This document shows positions 1 through 12,759 of a stretch of DNA of 64,000 bases, piece by piece. Both the position numbers and the translations under genes were made by a program. How positions within the stretch are numbered: position 1 is the first letter of the stretch; every line of letters starts with the position of its first letter. The notes under the pieces were generated by a model. The model saw only the letters and a list, made by a program, of their open reading frames with translations, had not been told where the DNA came from and did no database searches. Source of the DNA: Alligator mississippiensis (lineage: Eukaryota > Chordata > Crocodylia > Alligatoridae); the NCBI RefSeq assembly GCF_030867095.1, contig NC_081825.1:50272501-50336500 (forward strand), written 5' to 3'.

Positions 1-2965
1 AATTCCTTCACTTTGATTGGCAATAGTCCTTGGAATTCCCAATCTACAGTGCATCTCAGAAGTGTATTCCCATATGTGGGTATGTTATTCACCTCTACAA
101 TGAGTCCCTGGATGTAAGTAGTAGACATTTTGAATGGCCACAACAGGGTACATTGCAAGTTACTTTATTTTCCGATGTAGGAAATGTACTACCTCCCACT
201 TCCAAAAGGATAACTTTGTAGAAAAAATGTTTTTAACATAAATTTGACTGAATTTGTGTTTGGCAACTTCTACTAAAGTGACTTCAATTACATTGTATTA
301 TATAGCTTTGGTATATAAGATGCACCTACATTTTTGGCTTCCTTTTTTAAGGAAAAACTGTGCCTTACACAATGGAAATATGGTAGCAAGAATCAGCACT
401 GTCAAAACATAAATCTCTGTATTCTTGACAACCAAGGTCTGTATGTATATTTTTGAGATGCCCATAACAAGCATATTGTTCCATTTTTTCACCTTTCTCC
501 CCATGCTGTCATTTCACTTGAAGTCTTCATTTTAAATGACATATTATATTCATAAAAAGAATTACTGCTAATAGGTTTTCTATACTGTACAAAAAGCAGT
601 GGGAGCAGTTAAGAGAAAACTGAATTGGGTGGAGTGATATGGTCATGAGGTTACAAGTAGAAGCAACCATTTTTGTTATAGGGACATGGCTGAAGAATTC
701 TAAGGGCAGTGGCCAATTTGAGAGAGTGGATAGCACATTTCAGTAGTAATAGTACTGAATACATTTCTGTAATAATAATAACCTGAGGGTGCTGTGTGTT
801 AATTTGGTGAAAGCTGTATCCTTGGCTTAATAAATCTTCAGCCTTTAGATACAGAGTATTATTTAGCCCAAAGTAAACTTATTACCTCACAGACAGGAGA
901 AACTTTCAGTTATTTAAGGAGTCAGTTCTCCTGACTTGTCCTTGTTTATTCTGTTTCTCTCAGCTACCTAGTAAGTTGTCACCTTGATGTAGATGCAAGC
1001 TGTATTTAAATCTATACAATTGTAGATAATATCTGAATATAGTTTTGATTATAGCAGAAATGTGTCGCCATATCATAAAAATAATCAGAGTAGGACACTA
1101 GAAAATATTACTGTATTTGTTAGAAATAGGAATCCATGTGTCTGCCAATTGCATAATAACTTTAGGGAGTCTGAAAAAGATGACAAAGAGCAGGTCTGTA
1201 TCCCTACCTCACATAATGAGGTTCCTATACTGCTGTCACCTGCATAGTGAGTATGTTAAATATTTAATAATTTAGAGGCAAGGGTGCTCATTACATGGTC
1301 TTGTGGTTTGTTACGCAGAATTTCTATTCTGCCATCTAGGATTTTAGCATATTTAAGAAACTCTTCCATAGCAGGGCAGCAGAAAAAGCGTAACATCTTC
1401 AAAGTCAGTTACAAAAAATGGGAAAGGAGTGTGAAACTTGCTCAAAAGAATGTTCATTGTCTTGAGCAAAAAAAAGGAAAGAAAAGAGCTCCTGGGCAAC
1501 TCAATTGGCAAACTAAATTTGACATTCATTGTTACTTATGCCATCTTGACCAGTTAATGATTATGCAACATGAAACAAAGAAGGTCACTTGGAAAAGTGG
1601 AGATGATACTGTAAAGTCACGAGCAATTTGACTAACCAGGAAAGTACAGTGATGCCCCTAACAACCATCTTGTCCCAAGTCTTCCCTTCAGAGAAAGCTT
1701 TATTTTCAAATACAAGTTCTAAAACAAGAGAAAATTAATTCAGAATACTGGGTACTAACCATCGCTGGTTTCCCCAGCTTCTGCCAGTTGCAAGTGGGAA
1801 AAGTTCACATGACTCTTTTTTTGATAGACCTTTCTAATTCCTGTGGGGAGACACACACTAGTGTTTCATTGAACCTGAATTATGCTTGCTTGTTATCTGA
1901 CCCAAAGACCAAAAGTGTAGTCATGTGCAACTGCAGTTTCAGGTTTTAAAGAAGCATGTCTCCAGTATCCACATTGGGTTAGATGAATGCCCCCTAAGAT
2001 CCAGTATCCTTTATAGATACCTTATTGTTTAAAGCAGTATTTGTGTCCAATTTATATGTTGTCAAATTAATATACAGTGAATGATTAAAATCCTGTTTAA
2101 TTTTAAAGGGAGAATATCCAGAAAACTAAAGTACTTATATTTACCTTTTCTATGCCTTAGGTTTAGATGTTATTTTGACTTTTAAATTAGTTACCCATAC
2201 ATTTTAATTGAGAAGCTTTTCAATCCAAATCAGACATAATAGAGCTTTGCAGGCAGCCTCTGTAAATGTGATGTTGCTTTTACATGAATAGTTTCTATAG
2301 GTTATTATGAAAGTTTCATATTACCCCCATGTTTAAGTTGATTTTCTTGGGCATAAATAATTAGTCTAGGCCTCTCTCTCAAATTGAAAGCAAGTATCTC
2401 AGTTTTACTTTGGAATCCAATGCAGGATACACAGAGTTAATCCTCTTGAAGAAGCCCTGAAGGGAGCATTGAAAATTCGTTGTCTGATAAGAGTCTTTTA
2501 ACTAAAGGTTGAACAAAATTGAACTGGATGCCTTAGGGGACACTGTAAAGAGTTGTTGAGGGAAATGATTTAAGACGGGATTGTTTATCTGAGGTGGTCC
2601 TTTTACAGGTTTCCTTGTACCACTTAAATTATACATATGGTGAGTCAGTGCTTTGCCCTTAAGTGAAAAGAAGCAAAAAAAAAAGAGTTAAATAAAACAA
2701 TATATGAAGTTCCTGGTAAAAAATTCATTTAAATACCCTTTTAGGAAAGGAAGTATACAGGGCAGAGTGTTTGCATAAAGGTACTGCATCTGATCTTGGG
2801 GCATAGTAATGTCTTCCTATAATAAATATCATGAAATCATGAATGAAATCTTAAAATCAATTTTAGATAAGTATGCCAGTAGTAAAGATACAACTTCAAA
2901 CAAATATTGGATTTCCAGCATCAAAATATTTTGTCTACAGTGATATTATGTATTCTTTATGATTC
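1..2965. other. AT-rich intergenic DNA, no gene seen
   Basis: Both strands show only short open frames with no recognisable domain or splice context. No clear interspersed repeat was identified. Human synteny would put the 3' end of FAM114A1 somewhere to the left of TMEM156, but I recognise no part of it here. Confidence 0.5.
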
Positions 2966-2967
2966 AA

Positions 2968-3060
2968 TAGATGTTAGATTCATAGATGTTAGGGTCGGAA
3001 GGGACCTCAATAGATCATCGAGTCCGACCCCCTCATCGAGTCCAACCCCCCTTTTTTATG
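2968..3060 (-). repeat. CR1 LINE, short 3' tail
   Basis: The + strand carries tcatagatgttagggtcgga and gatcatcgagtccgaccccc, the reverse complement of a CR1 3' terminus. Only about 90 bp remain, so it is heavily 5' truncated. The 18-bp run 'tcatcgagtccgaccccc' partly repeats (tcatcgagtccaaccccc), a small local duplication. Confidence 0.75.
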
Positions 3061-3392
3061 GTAAAAAAGCAATCAGCAGTGTTTTTTATCACTGAGGCTC
3101 AAACTAATGGGAGCCTCAGATGAGATGCAGAACTTTAAGGAAGCACTAGAAAATAGAGAGAGGAAAGTAGGGAACAATAACCTGACGACCAGATGGACTC
3201 ATAAGTCTTCACCCTCTGCTTCTGTGATTTACCTTTATATACAACCAAGAGTAGAATCTGGATCAGAGTTTTTAGGAAGAGTATACTTGCTTTCATTGCT
3301 TTCTTGTCCATGACCCAGATACCTTGTGTGCCTTCGAATCCATCAAACTATTAATAGGCTAGGCAGGATCCGCTTCCTATCAGTAGACACCA

Positions 3393-3718
3393 ATAAACAT
3401 GCATGCACACACAGAGCAGGCACTGCAAGAGCTGGGGGCCATGCCAGTAAGGATGTGGGGATTGGAGGGGCAGGACTGGTAGCAGCAGGAAGGAAGCCCC
3501 ATGCCACTGGCCCCCTCTCTCTGCCCAGGTCCCAGCTGGGGTAGGGCAGGGGTGAAAGTCCTGTGATGGGTGAGCGGGAGTTTGGCCCCTGTCCTGGCTG
3601 GGACCTGGGCAAAAAGAAGGGCTGGTGACATGAGGCTTCCAGGCATTACTAGCCCTGCCCCTCCTAGCACAGCCTTACCAGCGCAGCCACCATGCATGCA
3701 TGTGTGTGTTTGTGGGCT
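3393..3718. repeat. Large inverted repeat (foldback element), arms about 130-150 bp
   Basis: The left arm (about 3393-3545) starts with aaacatgcatgcacacac and contains 'gaggggcaggactggtag' and 'tgcccaggtcccagct'. The right arm (about 3585-3718) read on the other strand gives the same order: 'acacacatgcatgcat', 'gaggggcagggctagtaa', 'tgcccaggtcccagcc'. The spacer is about 40 bp. Long open frames on both strands here are consequences of the symmetry and GC content, not genes. Likely a non-autonomous foldback transposon; family unknown. Confidence 0.65.
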
Positions 3719-3719
3719 A

Positions 3720-6370
3720 AACTGATAAAAATCAATTTTGCATAATCCTGAAAAATTCAATCAATAAAAATCAAAATAAATACTTAAATATAAGCATCAA
3801 TTTAGTGTCAACATTTTAAAAAATAAATTTGAATTCTGCCAAGCCTAATTATTAAGTAATCCTCAAGTATTTAATTTTAAAATATGCTATTTGTACTCAT
3901 TGGCAAACCAATTTTTCATACTCTAAAAATGACATTTAGTTGTAGATTTATAGCTCGCTGTTATGTACACCTTTACTTTGCAGAGAAGAAGGTTTCAGAA
4001 TGAGTAAGTCTTTTGCATGTATTAGACTGAAAAACTGTGTTGAGGGGGTATATACAGGAATAAATACACATATGTAAATCTAAAAATTTCAGGTAATCAT
4101 GCTAAGCTTAGCTAGAAGCCAAGTCTTTGGCAGGCATTTGTTGTAGTTCAGTAACAAAAGTATTAGCATTTGTTTTTCAAAATTAAAAAAGAAAGCTATA
4201 ATTTATTTACTGCTTTTTAGGGTATGACCTATTCAAGCATAAATGGCTCTTCTCAATGACTTACTCCTACACAACAGCTCCCACTGCTTGAGACATCTGA
4301 ACAAAGGAACTGTCTCTTCTATTTTTCTCAAGTCCTTTAGATTATCCATTGAAACTATTAATATATTTTTCTAAATTACAAAGCGTGCCTTCCTGTAATA
4401 AATAATTGCAACCAGCATGATTTTAGATGCTTTATTAATGATGCATCAGCAGATCAGTCTTCATAACAACTCAAATGAGTCTGAAAGACAACAGAATCCT
4501 GTTTGACACATTGAGGACTTTTTACCTTTGTCTGATTCATAAAAATGTTCATCGCATGAACCCCACCAGTGGGATTATTTATGAGACATTCGACTTTAAA
4601 TTTAAATGACAGGCCTATCTGTTCTATTGGAATTTTAAGACTGGAAAATGACTTTTTGGAGATCTTTTTTAAATCACCTCAGAGCAAGCCTTAAAGTGGC
4701 ACATTCAGCTAATCTGACCTGCTTTGAAATAGTTACAGTCTATTTCAAAGCCCCTTGGACCCTAAACAAATATTTTTCTTTTATCTAAGAATCAATTTTT
4801 GTGACTAATCATATGAAGACTAAAATAGCAACTTTTATTGTCAGAGCTGCTCATTTTCATTCTTTTAATATCTGACTCAGCAGCCCAAACAACAGTATTT
4901 CTAGAGCTCAGATTATCAAAGATGCTGGTGAACAAATGTATAAGTAAACAAAATGAAAATAAAAGGCTCTAAGTTCTGAAGCATTAAGAAGAGGGGATCC
5001 TTTGATGTTAAAAGGGAGGTGATCAATGGGAAAGAGAGAATTTATTTCTAAGGTCTGAAAGGAAGGTGGGGTTTTTTTTTTAAAGTACTTTGCAAACTTG
5101 ATCAAACTAAACAAGAGGTGACATCCAATTATTTTCAGCAGAATATGAATGACAGCCTTTTTGAAATCAAGCAAAAAAAGGAGGGACATGAAGAAAATGA
5201 GGCGCAAAGATCAGGCTGTTCAAAGAAATCAAGCCCACAGGAAAGAGACTAGTTAATTAGACAGGCTGCTCAAACTAGATCACCCCCCAATTGTATTTAC
5301 CTTCAGCCCCTACTCCAAAGCTCAGCTCTGGCAAAAAATCAGCAGTAGAAGTAGTTCTCCACTCTTATCTCCTTTGAAGAATGTCCCTTTACAATCTTTT
5401 GTAAGGATTTTCTAATAGACAGAAAGCAGAGCTCTGTTTATTCCTTCTGGGGTTTAAATGTTTTTCCCCAGAAGCTTAAGGAGAATTATTTCCTACATAA
5501 AGTGCATAGACTCTAAAGATATCTTAATAAGGGCTAATTCTGTGAACAAAAGTGGCAGCTGGTTAAAAAAGGAAAGTATGAGAGTAAAACTCTCAAAGTG
5601 ATAGCTGTTTCTCTTGTGCTTGACAGGGTGGGGACACATTTGGCTAAAATGTATTCAAGAAAAAATACCTTAAGTATGGGAATGAATACTTGTATCCAGT
5701 GGATTCAACCAGTGGAACCAACCTCATTTTTGAGTGTATAGAAGTACAGCCCAGTTCTAAATTCCACTGATCACTTTGGACATCATTTACCAGCAACTTA
5801 CAGGTAAAGGGAAGGACTGGTTTGTCTTCCCAGGCCTTACATCACCTCTGCCTGCCCCTACATCTATTTTGCCACCCACATCACAGTAGCACAATGAAGT
5901 GGGGGTGCTAAAAGAGCAGCATCTGCACGCCAGCAGCAGCACAGCCACTAATGGTGCTCCATGCGCACATGCTGCCCAGGGTGCTCCAGTGCCCACTCAT
6001 GCTTCTCTCCAGTTCCTGTTGGTTCTGCCCTCCCTCCCCCAGCTTCACCTTTGCTCCCCCTTCAGCTCCTGGGGCACTTCAGTTCCCTCCCCCAGGCCTG
6101 CATCAGAGTCCTCTCCCTGCTTCACAGCCCAGGTGCTAGCAAGGAAGGGAAGTGTAGAGGAACCATTCAGATTATAGATGAAGAAATAAGTTACAGAAGG
6201 AGGAATTTTAAAGGCTATTGCAATGGAGTATAAGTAGGAACATGTCTCTAGTGGGTTATGGAATAGAGAAAATCCCACACAATTTACTGATTCGTTTTGA
6301 TGCACTGGCTGGGGCAGTAGTTAACTGATTGCACAATTTCACAATGATTACACACTTAATTTATACAACA
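3720..6370. other. Intergenic DNA, no gene seen
   Basis: AT-rich DNA with a GC-richer patch at 5800-6150 that has open frames on both strands but low-complexity, Pro/Ser-rich translations. I see no domain, splice signal set or clear repeat terminus. Confidence 0.4.
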
Positions 6371-7210
6371 CAATTTTATTTTAAAACTCTTTGCTACGTA
6401 TATAACGCTGCTTAGCTTTAAGAAACACCACAAACATTAAAAACACAATAATTACATATATCAGAAACAATGCTCCGAATGCACTTCCTTCCCAAACAAT
6501 ACTATAAGAATTAGTGTTACAAAAACAACTACAATTACAACTAAAAGTTAAATTTGAATCAATACTATTATTTTTCATATTATACTTACAATCCTAGAAT
6601 TCCAAGAAGCCAAATACCAAAATATGGTTTCATTCCTCAGTAGTACGATTTAATGGGTTGGCCTCAGTAGTACGGTTCAATGAAATGGGCTCAGCAATAC
6701 AATTCAATAGGCTGGCCTCAGCAGTGATAGGACTAAGTCCCCTTCCTTCAGTCCCTTTCAGGTGCTCCGCGGCTTCAGCGTGAACTAAGAGATTCGTGTT
6801 CACAGAGAGGGTGGTTCAGGTGATCAGTCTGGACCCGGGATATACTTGCGATCTTTCCTTCGTTGTTCTACAAGTATAGTCACCTCCAAATTGGGACAGT
6901 AAGTTACGGTTTTTATTGAGCGAGCTGCCGTCAGTGGGCTCCTCCTACTATATCACTGCTCCCAAATTTGGGCTCGGATCTTACTCAACAGATTCTTTTA
7001 CCTTTGTTGAGCATTTTAAATTACCTTTGGGAAACTTCCATATCACTGCAAATGCCCTTTTCTTACCAACCTGGTCAAAAGGCCTCAGGGTTTGATCTCT
7101 TGGAATTCAGGATATTTGCTCTCTTTGTAAAAGATTTCTAAAAGATGAAATTTAAATTAAGACTTTAAGCGAAGTCAGGACCTTTTGCACGTAGTCCCCA
7201 AAACAAAGAA
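6370..7210 (-). mobile_element. Old LTR-retroelement fossil (possible endogenous retrovirus fragment)
   Basis: Read on the minus strand, about 7210-6800 looks like an LTR: a poly-A signal (AATAAA near 6919) follows a short GC-richer stretch, as in an R region. After a leader with a 27-bp tandem repeat comes a short open frame (6578-6381) whose product has one strong membrane segment preceded by a Cys-rich stretch and followed by a basic tail, like the end of a retroviral envelope protein. No gag, pol or second LTR is visible. It is a broken remnant; family and exact edges are uncertain. Confidence 0.35.
6636..6725. repeat. Minisatellite, about 27-bp unit, three copies
   Basis: The unit cctcagtagtacgatttaat recurs as cctcagtagtacggttcaat and then ctcagcaatacaattcaata, with a fourth partial start (cctcagcagtgat). 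It lies in the leader of the LTR-like fossil. Confidence 0.75.
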
Positions 7211-7214
7211 CTAG

Positions 7215-9240
7215 ATAAGGAGATAAATCTTATCTTCTTCCTGAAACTGGCTAATGGGCAACCTTTACAAACATTCAAACTATTTCATTCAATATGACAG
7301 AACAATGGAATTAAAGGAAAAAATTCTTAAGATTTTCTGGATTATTGAATAGTCCCAGAAAGAAAGCAGTGAGTACAACCACTTGAAACATTTAAGCCTT
7401 GACCAGAAAAGCATTAAGAATCTTGCACTGATTTAAGATAACCTAAGCATTTCTCTTCCACCTCTTGAGTTCTACAGTTATATAATAAAAAAATGCAAAT
7501 AGGGGAAAGATTTACTTTGTGTACCATATTAAAGAGTCCATTTCTAAAAGGTTTGAACTTATCACTATAGCGAAACAAATAAAATGGCCCCAATGCCTCA
7601 AAAAATCAAGAAAGGCAATGGATTTCCTGGACTTTTTATAATGACACAAAAAGTAGAAACATATTTCAAACGTATCTAGGTAGATATTTTTAAAAACCTT
7701 CATATCAGCTCAGTCATTTAAAAGCTCATGTTCACAACTGTTCCTGTTAAAGCTGAACCGCTTGGTGCAGTATAATGACTGGAGAAGTAATTTCAGAAAC
7801 CTTCAGGAGGGAAAAGCCATATAAATGTAAGGGATGGAGGTTATGAAGTATTAACATGATGCTAAATTGCTGCATATCATATTCGCAATGGGCAGTTTAC
7901 AATCTGTTCATCCTGATGGATTTAGCACAAGGGAGTCTGAAGCCCAGGCTCTGCAATTTCTGTCTCTTGCTAGTAATTTATGGGTAAATTGTACCCACAA
8001 ATAATATGTCAGCACAGAATGAGTTTGGGACCCTGCTCAGCCCAAACAGCTCTATTATACTCAGAGGAGCAGTAATAAATGGAAAGTAAGGAAAAGTTGC
8101 AGGAGATAATGAGTCTGAATACTAATGACCTAAGCTAGTGCAAAAATAGAATTGCAATTTATCAAGAGGTACCAAATCCATTTGGTGCTTTTAACAAGTT
8201 GTAAAAAAACAGATTTTGTAGTTTAGAGCTAAATCTAAAGTATTTCTCCACAGTTTACCTTAACCCATTAAAATCCTATATTTGTGTGTACAAAATACTG
8301 TCTGATTTCAATGCAAAATTCCTACTGAATTTGCACTGGACTGCAGGATTTTCCCCTTTTAGTGACCTTTCTTGTATCTACGTCAGCAGCCAGATACTGC
8401 AATGTTAAGGATCATTTTCACCTATGGAATGAAACAAACTGGTGGCACATGGACAATGCAGCTAGAAAATTAATTATAGCCAAGATGGCCTTCAAACCTT
8501 TGGAATATGTATAAATCCTGAATGAACCCCAAATAAATATGAAATCTATAATCTCTCATTAAGGTTAATGCCACAGCACTACTCAGGTTGTTCGTCATAT
8601 TTTGCTAATATTGAATGGCTGGAATAAATACAAAGCCCTCTTAACTGAAATATTGAGGTCCCTGGCACCTTCATGAACAGAAGATAGATAACATGTCATG
8701 AAGAATGTATTGAAAATTAAGGTGCCTTCTTTCATAAGGTATTGATTATGCCTTTTCTTTCATAGAGTATTGATTATGTTTCATACCAAGGTGCCTGAAA
8801 CTGAAGATAATTAATTTTTTTTTAAAAGTAGTGAAGGAGCCAAAAGGAAAGTAATTTAAGTTTGGTGGTACTGTAAACTATTTCTCAATTTTCGTTTTTT
8901 TCTGCCTGCCAGTGTATTGAATTTTTCTTGCAAAAGAAAAAGACGTTACAACTAAAAGTCAAAATGGAGGATGTGATTCAAAAAAGATCAAATAGCCAGT
9001 CCAGGCCTCAGCCACCTGCCCATGGCAAGGAATTCCAAGCTCTGAGCAAGGCGCCTAAGCTCCCTGTTCAGTGCCTGGGAGAGTTGGACTCCTTAGCATA
9101 GGAGCCCGAGCAGGCAGCCAGCCCAGTGTGCACCTGCCCAGACCTGATCATAAGGAAACACATGACCTCTGGGAGTCTTCATTACTGACCTCCCACACCA
9201 ACATCTTCTGCCAGGTTACTAAAGATGCCTCTGTTCACTT
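7215..9240. other. Intergenic DNA, no gene seen
   Basis: AT-rich with no supported gene. A 22-bp near-perfect direct repeat (ctttcataaggtattgatta.. at 8729-8750 and ctttcatagagtattgatta.. at 8757-8778, period 28) is the only structure noted. Confidence 0.4.
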
Positions 9241-9244
9241 GGGT

Positions 9245-9370
9245 ATCCAGGTTGTAGCCGTATTGGTCTTGAGGAAAACCAGGACTCATAGTAGAGATGT
9301 TGTATTTTATTAAACCAACAATAATAATGTTGGTCTAATAAAAGATACCATCTCTTCTACAAGTCCTGAT
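9245..9370. repeat. Penelope-like element end with a 39-bp hairpin
   Basis: Contains ggttgtagccgtattggtct and the module tggtctaataaaagatacca found in other Penelope-like ends of this window. Arms 9281-9319 and 9329-9367 pair over 39 bp (about 33 matches) around a 9-base loop. This inverted pair of 'tctaataaaagat' modules recurs at 17612-17660. Confidence 0.6.
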
Positions 9371-9882
9371 TATCTGTTCAGTTGGGATACACAGCCTGGA
9401 ACCTCTCATGAAAGGCCGTGCTTGTGTCCCTTCTTTCAAAGAACAGAGCTAGGCTTCTTCTATTTTAAGGTAGAGCTATCCAAGTGGCAGCTTATAGGCT
9501 GCATACAACCTCCACCAAGTTAACCTGAGGGCCCTGGACTCCCAGTCCAGGTACAGATCCCCTCATCACTCTTCTGCAGCTGCTACTGGGGTCTCCAGGT
9601 TCCTGCTCCCTCCTCCAGTGTCTGCTTCCTGTCCCTGACCCTGAGGGTGGAACAGGGCATCACAACCCACCAGGCCAAGTGGGCTGGTGGCCAGGGAGAA
9701 AGTTCAGGGAGACCCCAGATGGCGCAGGGGCACTGACATGCTACAGCATGCCACCAGAGAACATGCAGCCCCTAGCCACCCAGAAGCTGGACAGCCCCGT
9801 TTAAAGACCTGGCTGAGCGAGGATTGTTTAATAGGCTACTTATTAGCCCACTGTCCCCAGAAGCATAGGAGGACTTTAATTA

Positions 9883-9950
9883 CTAGGCTATTGCCTAGAT
9901 GGCAGTGGCAGTGGCACTAGGCTATTGCCTAGATGGCAGTGGCAGCAACT
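9883..9950. repeat. 34-bp tandem duplication
   Basis: ctaggctattgcctagatgg starts at 9883 and again at 9917, each followed by cagtggcag. Each copy contains the palindrome ctaggctattgcctag. Confidence 0.85.
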
Positions 9951-10965
9951 CCTCTTCCATCCCCATTCTAAAGAAATGCCGGGCATTTTGTGAGCAACTC
10001 AGTCCTGCAAGTGTGAGACAGAGGCTCTGGGATCGCAATCAGAACTAGCCCCTGATGAACTCAGGCAGGAGAGGACTTTGTTTCTGGATCCCAGTCAGGC
10101 TTAAAGGAGTAATAAGAGCCCAGCTGTTGTGCCATGTCAAATCTGAAGCATTTGTAGGCATGCATAGAAGTAGTCATCTCAAGAACACAAAGAACCATAA
10201 GGTCAACAACTGTAGCTCCTCTAGAGTTCCGATGTTTCTGGGATGTAGGCAGCCATTGAGCAAGGGTTTTTTTTCAGGATCACAACTTTGGATCTAAATG
10301 ACTTTAAAACCATTTTTGGATCTAACCCAAAATCAATAATCTGGAATATCTGAAGGTATAGACACCACATCTAAGATGATATTGAGGTTGCTACCCACCA
10401 GTAAACCTGTCACAGGCTGTTTTCCCTAGTCATTAATATTTGTCATATGAGAATTCCCTTCATTTAAACAAATATATTTTTGCTTATTTAGTTCAGCATT
10501 TGTAGATAACCCCCCCAAATCTTTTCTTCCGTGAAGACAGCTAAAGCAGCCTTTGGTACAGACTGTAGGGGTATTCTTGGAGATTAAAATTCTTGTTGCA
10601 GATGAGTGAACACAAACTGGGAGATCATTTATGGAAGAGGATGAGACAAAATGGACCAAATAAGCCAGCAGGAGGTAAGGAGCTGCAAACAACAGAGTAA
10701 TTGAAGGAGGAATTAAATCCTATCCTCACTTGAGGTAACAGCATGACATGGGACAGGCTTGTCAATAATTAAACAAGGGCAGCTAGGTCCATATTCCCAA
10801 AAGAAAAAAGAATCAGCAGTAATTATCAATGAGCAAGATCTCACTGCCAGACTTGAGGAAGTTGAGCTGCAGATCATTCTGGTAACTAGTCCTGCCTACT
10901 GTTTAAGGGGGCAGAGCAAAACCCCATGCATGAGCAAACCCAGAAACTCTGAAGACACTCATAAA
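9951..10965. other. Intergenic DNA, no gene seen
   Basis: No domain-bearing frame, RNA gene or clear repeat found. Confidence 0.4.
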
Positions 10966-12757
10966 GATTTCATAGACATTAGGGCTCAAAGGGACCTCGG
11001 AAGATCATCGAGTCCAGCCCCCTGCCCAAGGGGCAGGAAGTCAGCAGGGATCATAGGATCCCAGCAAGATAAATATCCAAATTTCTCTTGAAGGCATTCA
11101 AAGGTGCTTGAACCACTTCCAGCAGCAAACTATTCCAAACCTTGGGGGCTCAGACAGTAAAGAAGTTCTTCCTTATGTCCAGCCTGAAACTGTCTTGGAG
11201 GAGTTTATGACCATTCAACCTTGTCATCCCTTGGGTGCTCTGGTAAACAGACATTCCCCCAGATCCTGGTGAGCACCCCTGATAAACTTATAGGTGGCCA
11301 CCAGATCACCCCTGAGCCTGTGCTTTTCCAGGCTGAAGAGTCCCATGGCTCTCAGCCTCTCTTCATAAGGTCTGTTTTCCTGACCACTGATCATGTGTGT
11401 GCCTCTCCTCTGGACTCTCTCAAGCTTCTCCACAACCTTTTTCAATTGTGGAACCCAAAACTGGACACAGTACTGCAGCCTCACCAAGGCTGAGTACAAG
11501 GGGAGAATGACATCCTGGGATTTGCTTGAGAAGCATCTATGGATGTAAGCTAGCGTTTTGCTTGCTTTACTAGCAGCAGCATCACATTGAAGGCTCATGT
11601 TCATCTTGTGGTCAATCATGACCCCCAAGTCCCTTTCATCAGAAGTGCTAGCCAGTGTAACACTGCCAAGCCTATAAGCATGGTGCGGGTTTTTCCTCCC
11701 AAGGTGGAGAACCTTGCATTTTTTGGTGTTAAACACCATCAGGTTCTCGTCCGCCCATATCCTGAGCCTGTCAAGGTCAATGTGGATTATCCTCCTGTCC
11801 TCAGGTGTGGACGCTTTACCCCAGAGTTTGGTGTCATCAGCGAACTTGGCTAGTCTGCTTCTGATACCAACATCCACATCATTAATGAAGATGTTGAATA
11901 GTATCGGCCCAAGGACAGAGCCTTGAGGGACCCCACTGGTCACAGCGCACCACGACGATTGACTTCTGTCAACCACTACCCTCTGGGTCCCACCACCAAG
12001 CCAATTCCCCAGCCAGCCGATCGTGGTGAGGCCGAGGCCACAGTTTCCAGTTTTGCCAAGAGGTGATCGTGAGATATCAGATCGAAGGCTTTTTTAAAGT
12101 CAAGATATACGACATCAATCTCTTCTCCTTTGTCCAGGTGATGGGTCACCTGGTTGTAAAAGGAAATAAGATTGGTCAAGCAAGGCCTACCCGCAACAAA
12201 TCCATGCTAGCTATCCCTCAGGATGTTGCCATCAGCCAGTCTGTTAAGAATGGCCTCTTTGATAATCTTTTCTAAGACCTTCTCTGGGATAGAGGTCAGG
12301 CTGATGGGCCTGTAGTTTGCTGGATCCACTTTCCTCCCTTTCTTGAAGATAGGCACCACATTGGCCTTTTTCCAATCTTCAGGCACTTCACCAGAGTGCC
12401 CAGAGTTCTTGAAGATCCATGCCAGGGGCTGAGCTATGATATTTGCCAGATCCTTGAGTACCCTGGGGTGTAATCTGTCAGGGCTAGCTGACTTGAAGGT
12501 GTCCAGCCTCTCAAGGTGTTCCTTCATGAGATCAGCATTGATGGAGGGTAAGGAATCTCCCTTACTCAGGCCTCCCTGTCCTGTAATGGGCAGGGGTGTC
12601 CCATGGGACTGGTGAAAGACGGATGCAAAGTACCCATTCAGCAAGTTGGCTTTTTCCTGGGCTTCAGTTGTCAGTTGTCCCATCTGGTTTAGCAGGGTCC
12701 AATGTTGCCCTTGCTTTTCCTCCAGCTCCCCACATACCTAAAAAAGGACTTTTTATT
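10966..12757 (-). mobile_element. CR1 LINE, 5'-truncated, with remains of reverse transcriptase
   Basis: About 1.8 kb of a CR1 retrotransposon on the minus strand. The 3' end at 10966-11030 reads catagacattagggctcaaa on the + strand. Reverse transcriptase is readable in three pieces: 12683-12207 (fingers, with VPEDWKKANVVPIFKKG and NYRPISLTSIPEKVLEKI), 12179-11976 (VVYLDFKKAFDLISHDHLL, first catalytic Asp), and 11976-11224 (TSGVPQGSVLGPILFNIFIN and the FADDTK catalytic loop, then the thumb). A stop after ILRDS near 12207 (where relatives have SQHGF) and a frameshift near 11976 break it. The endonuclease and ORF1 are missing. It cannot be active; divergence looks modest. Confidence 0.92.
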
Positions 12758-12759
12758 GT

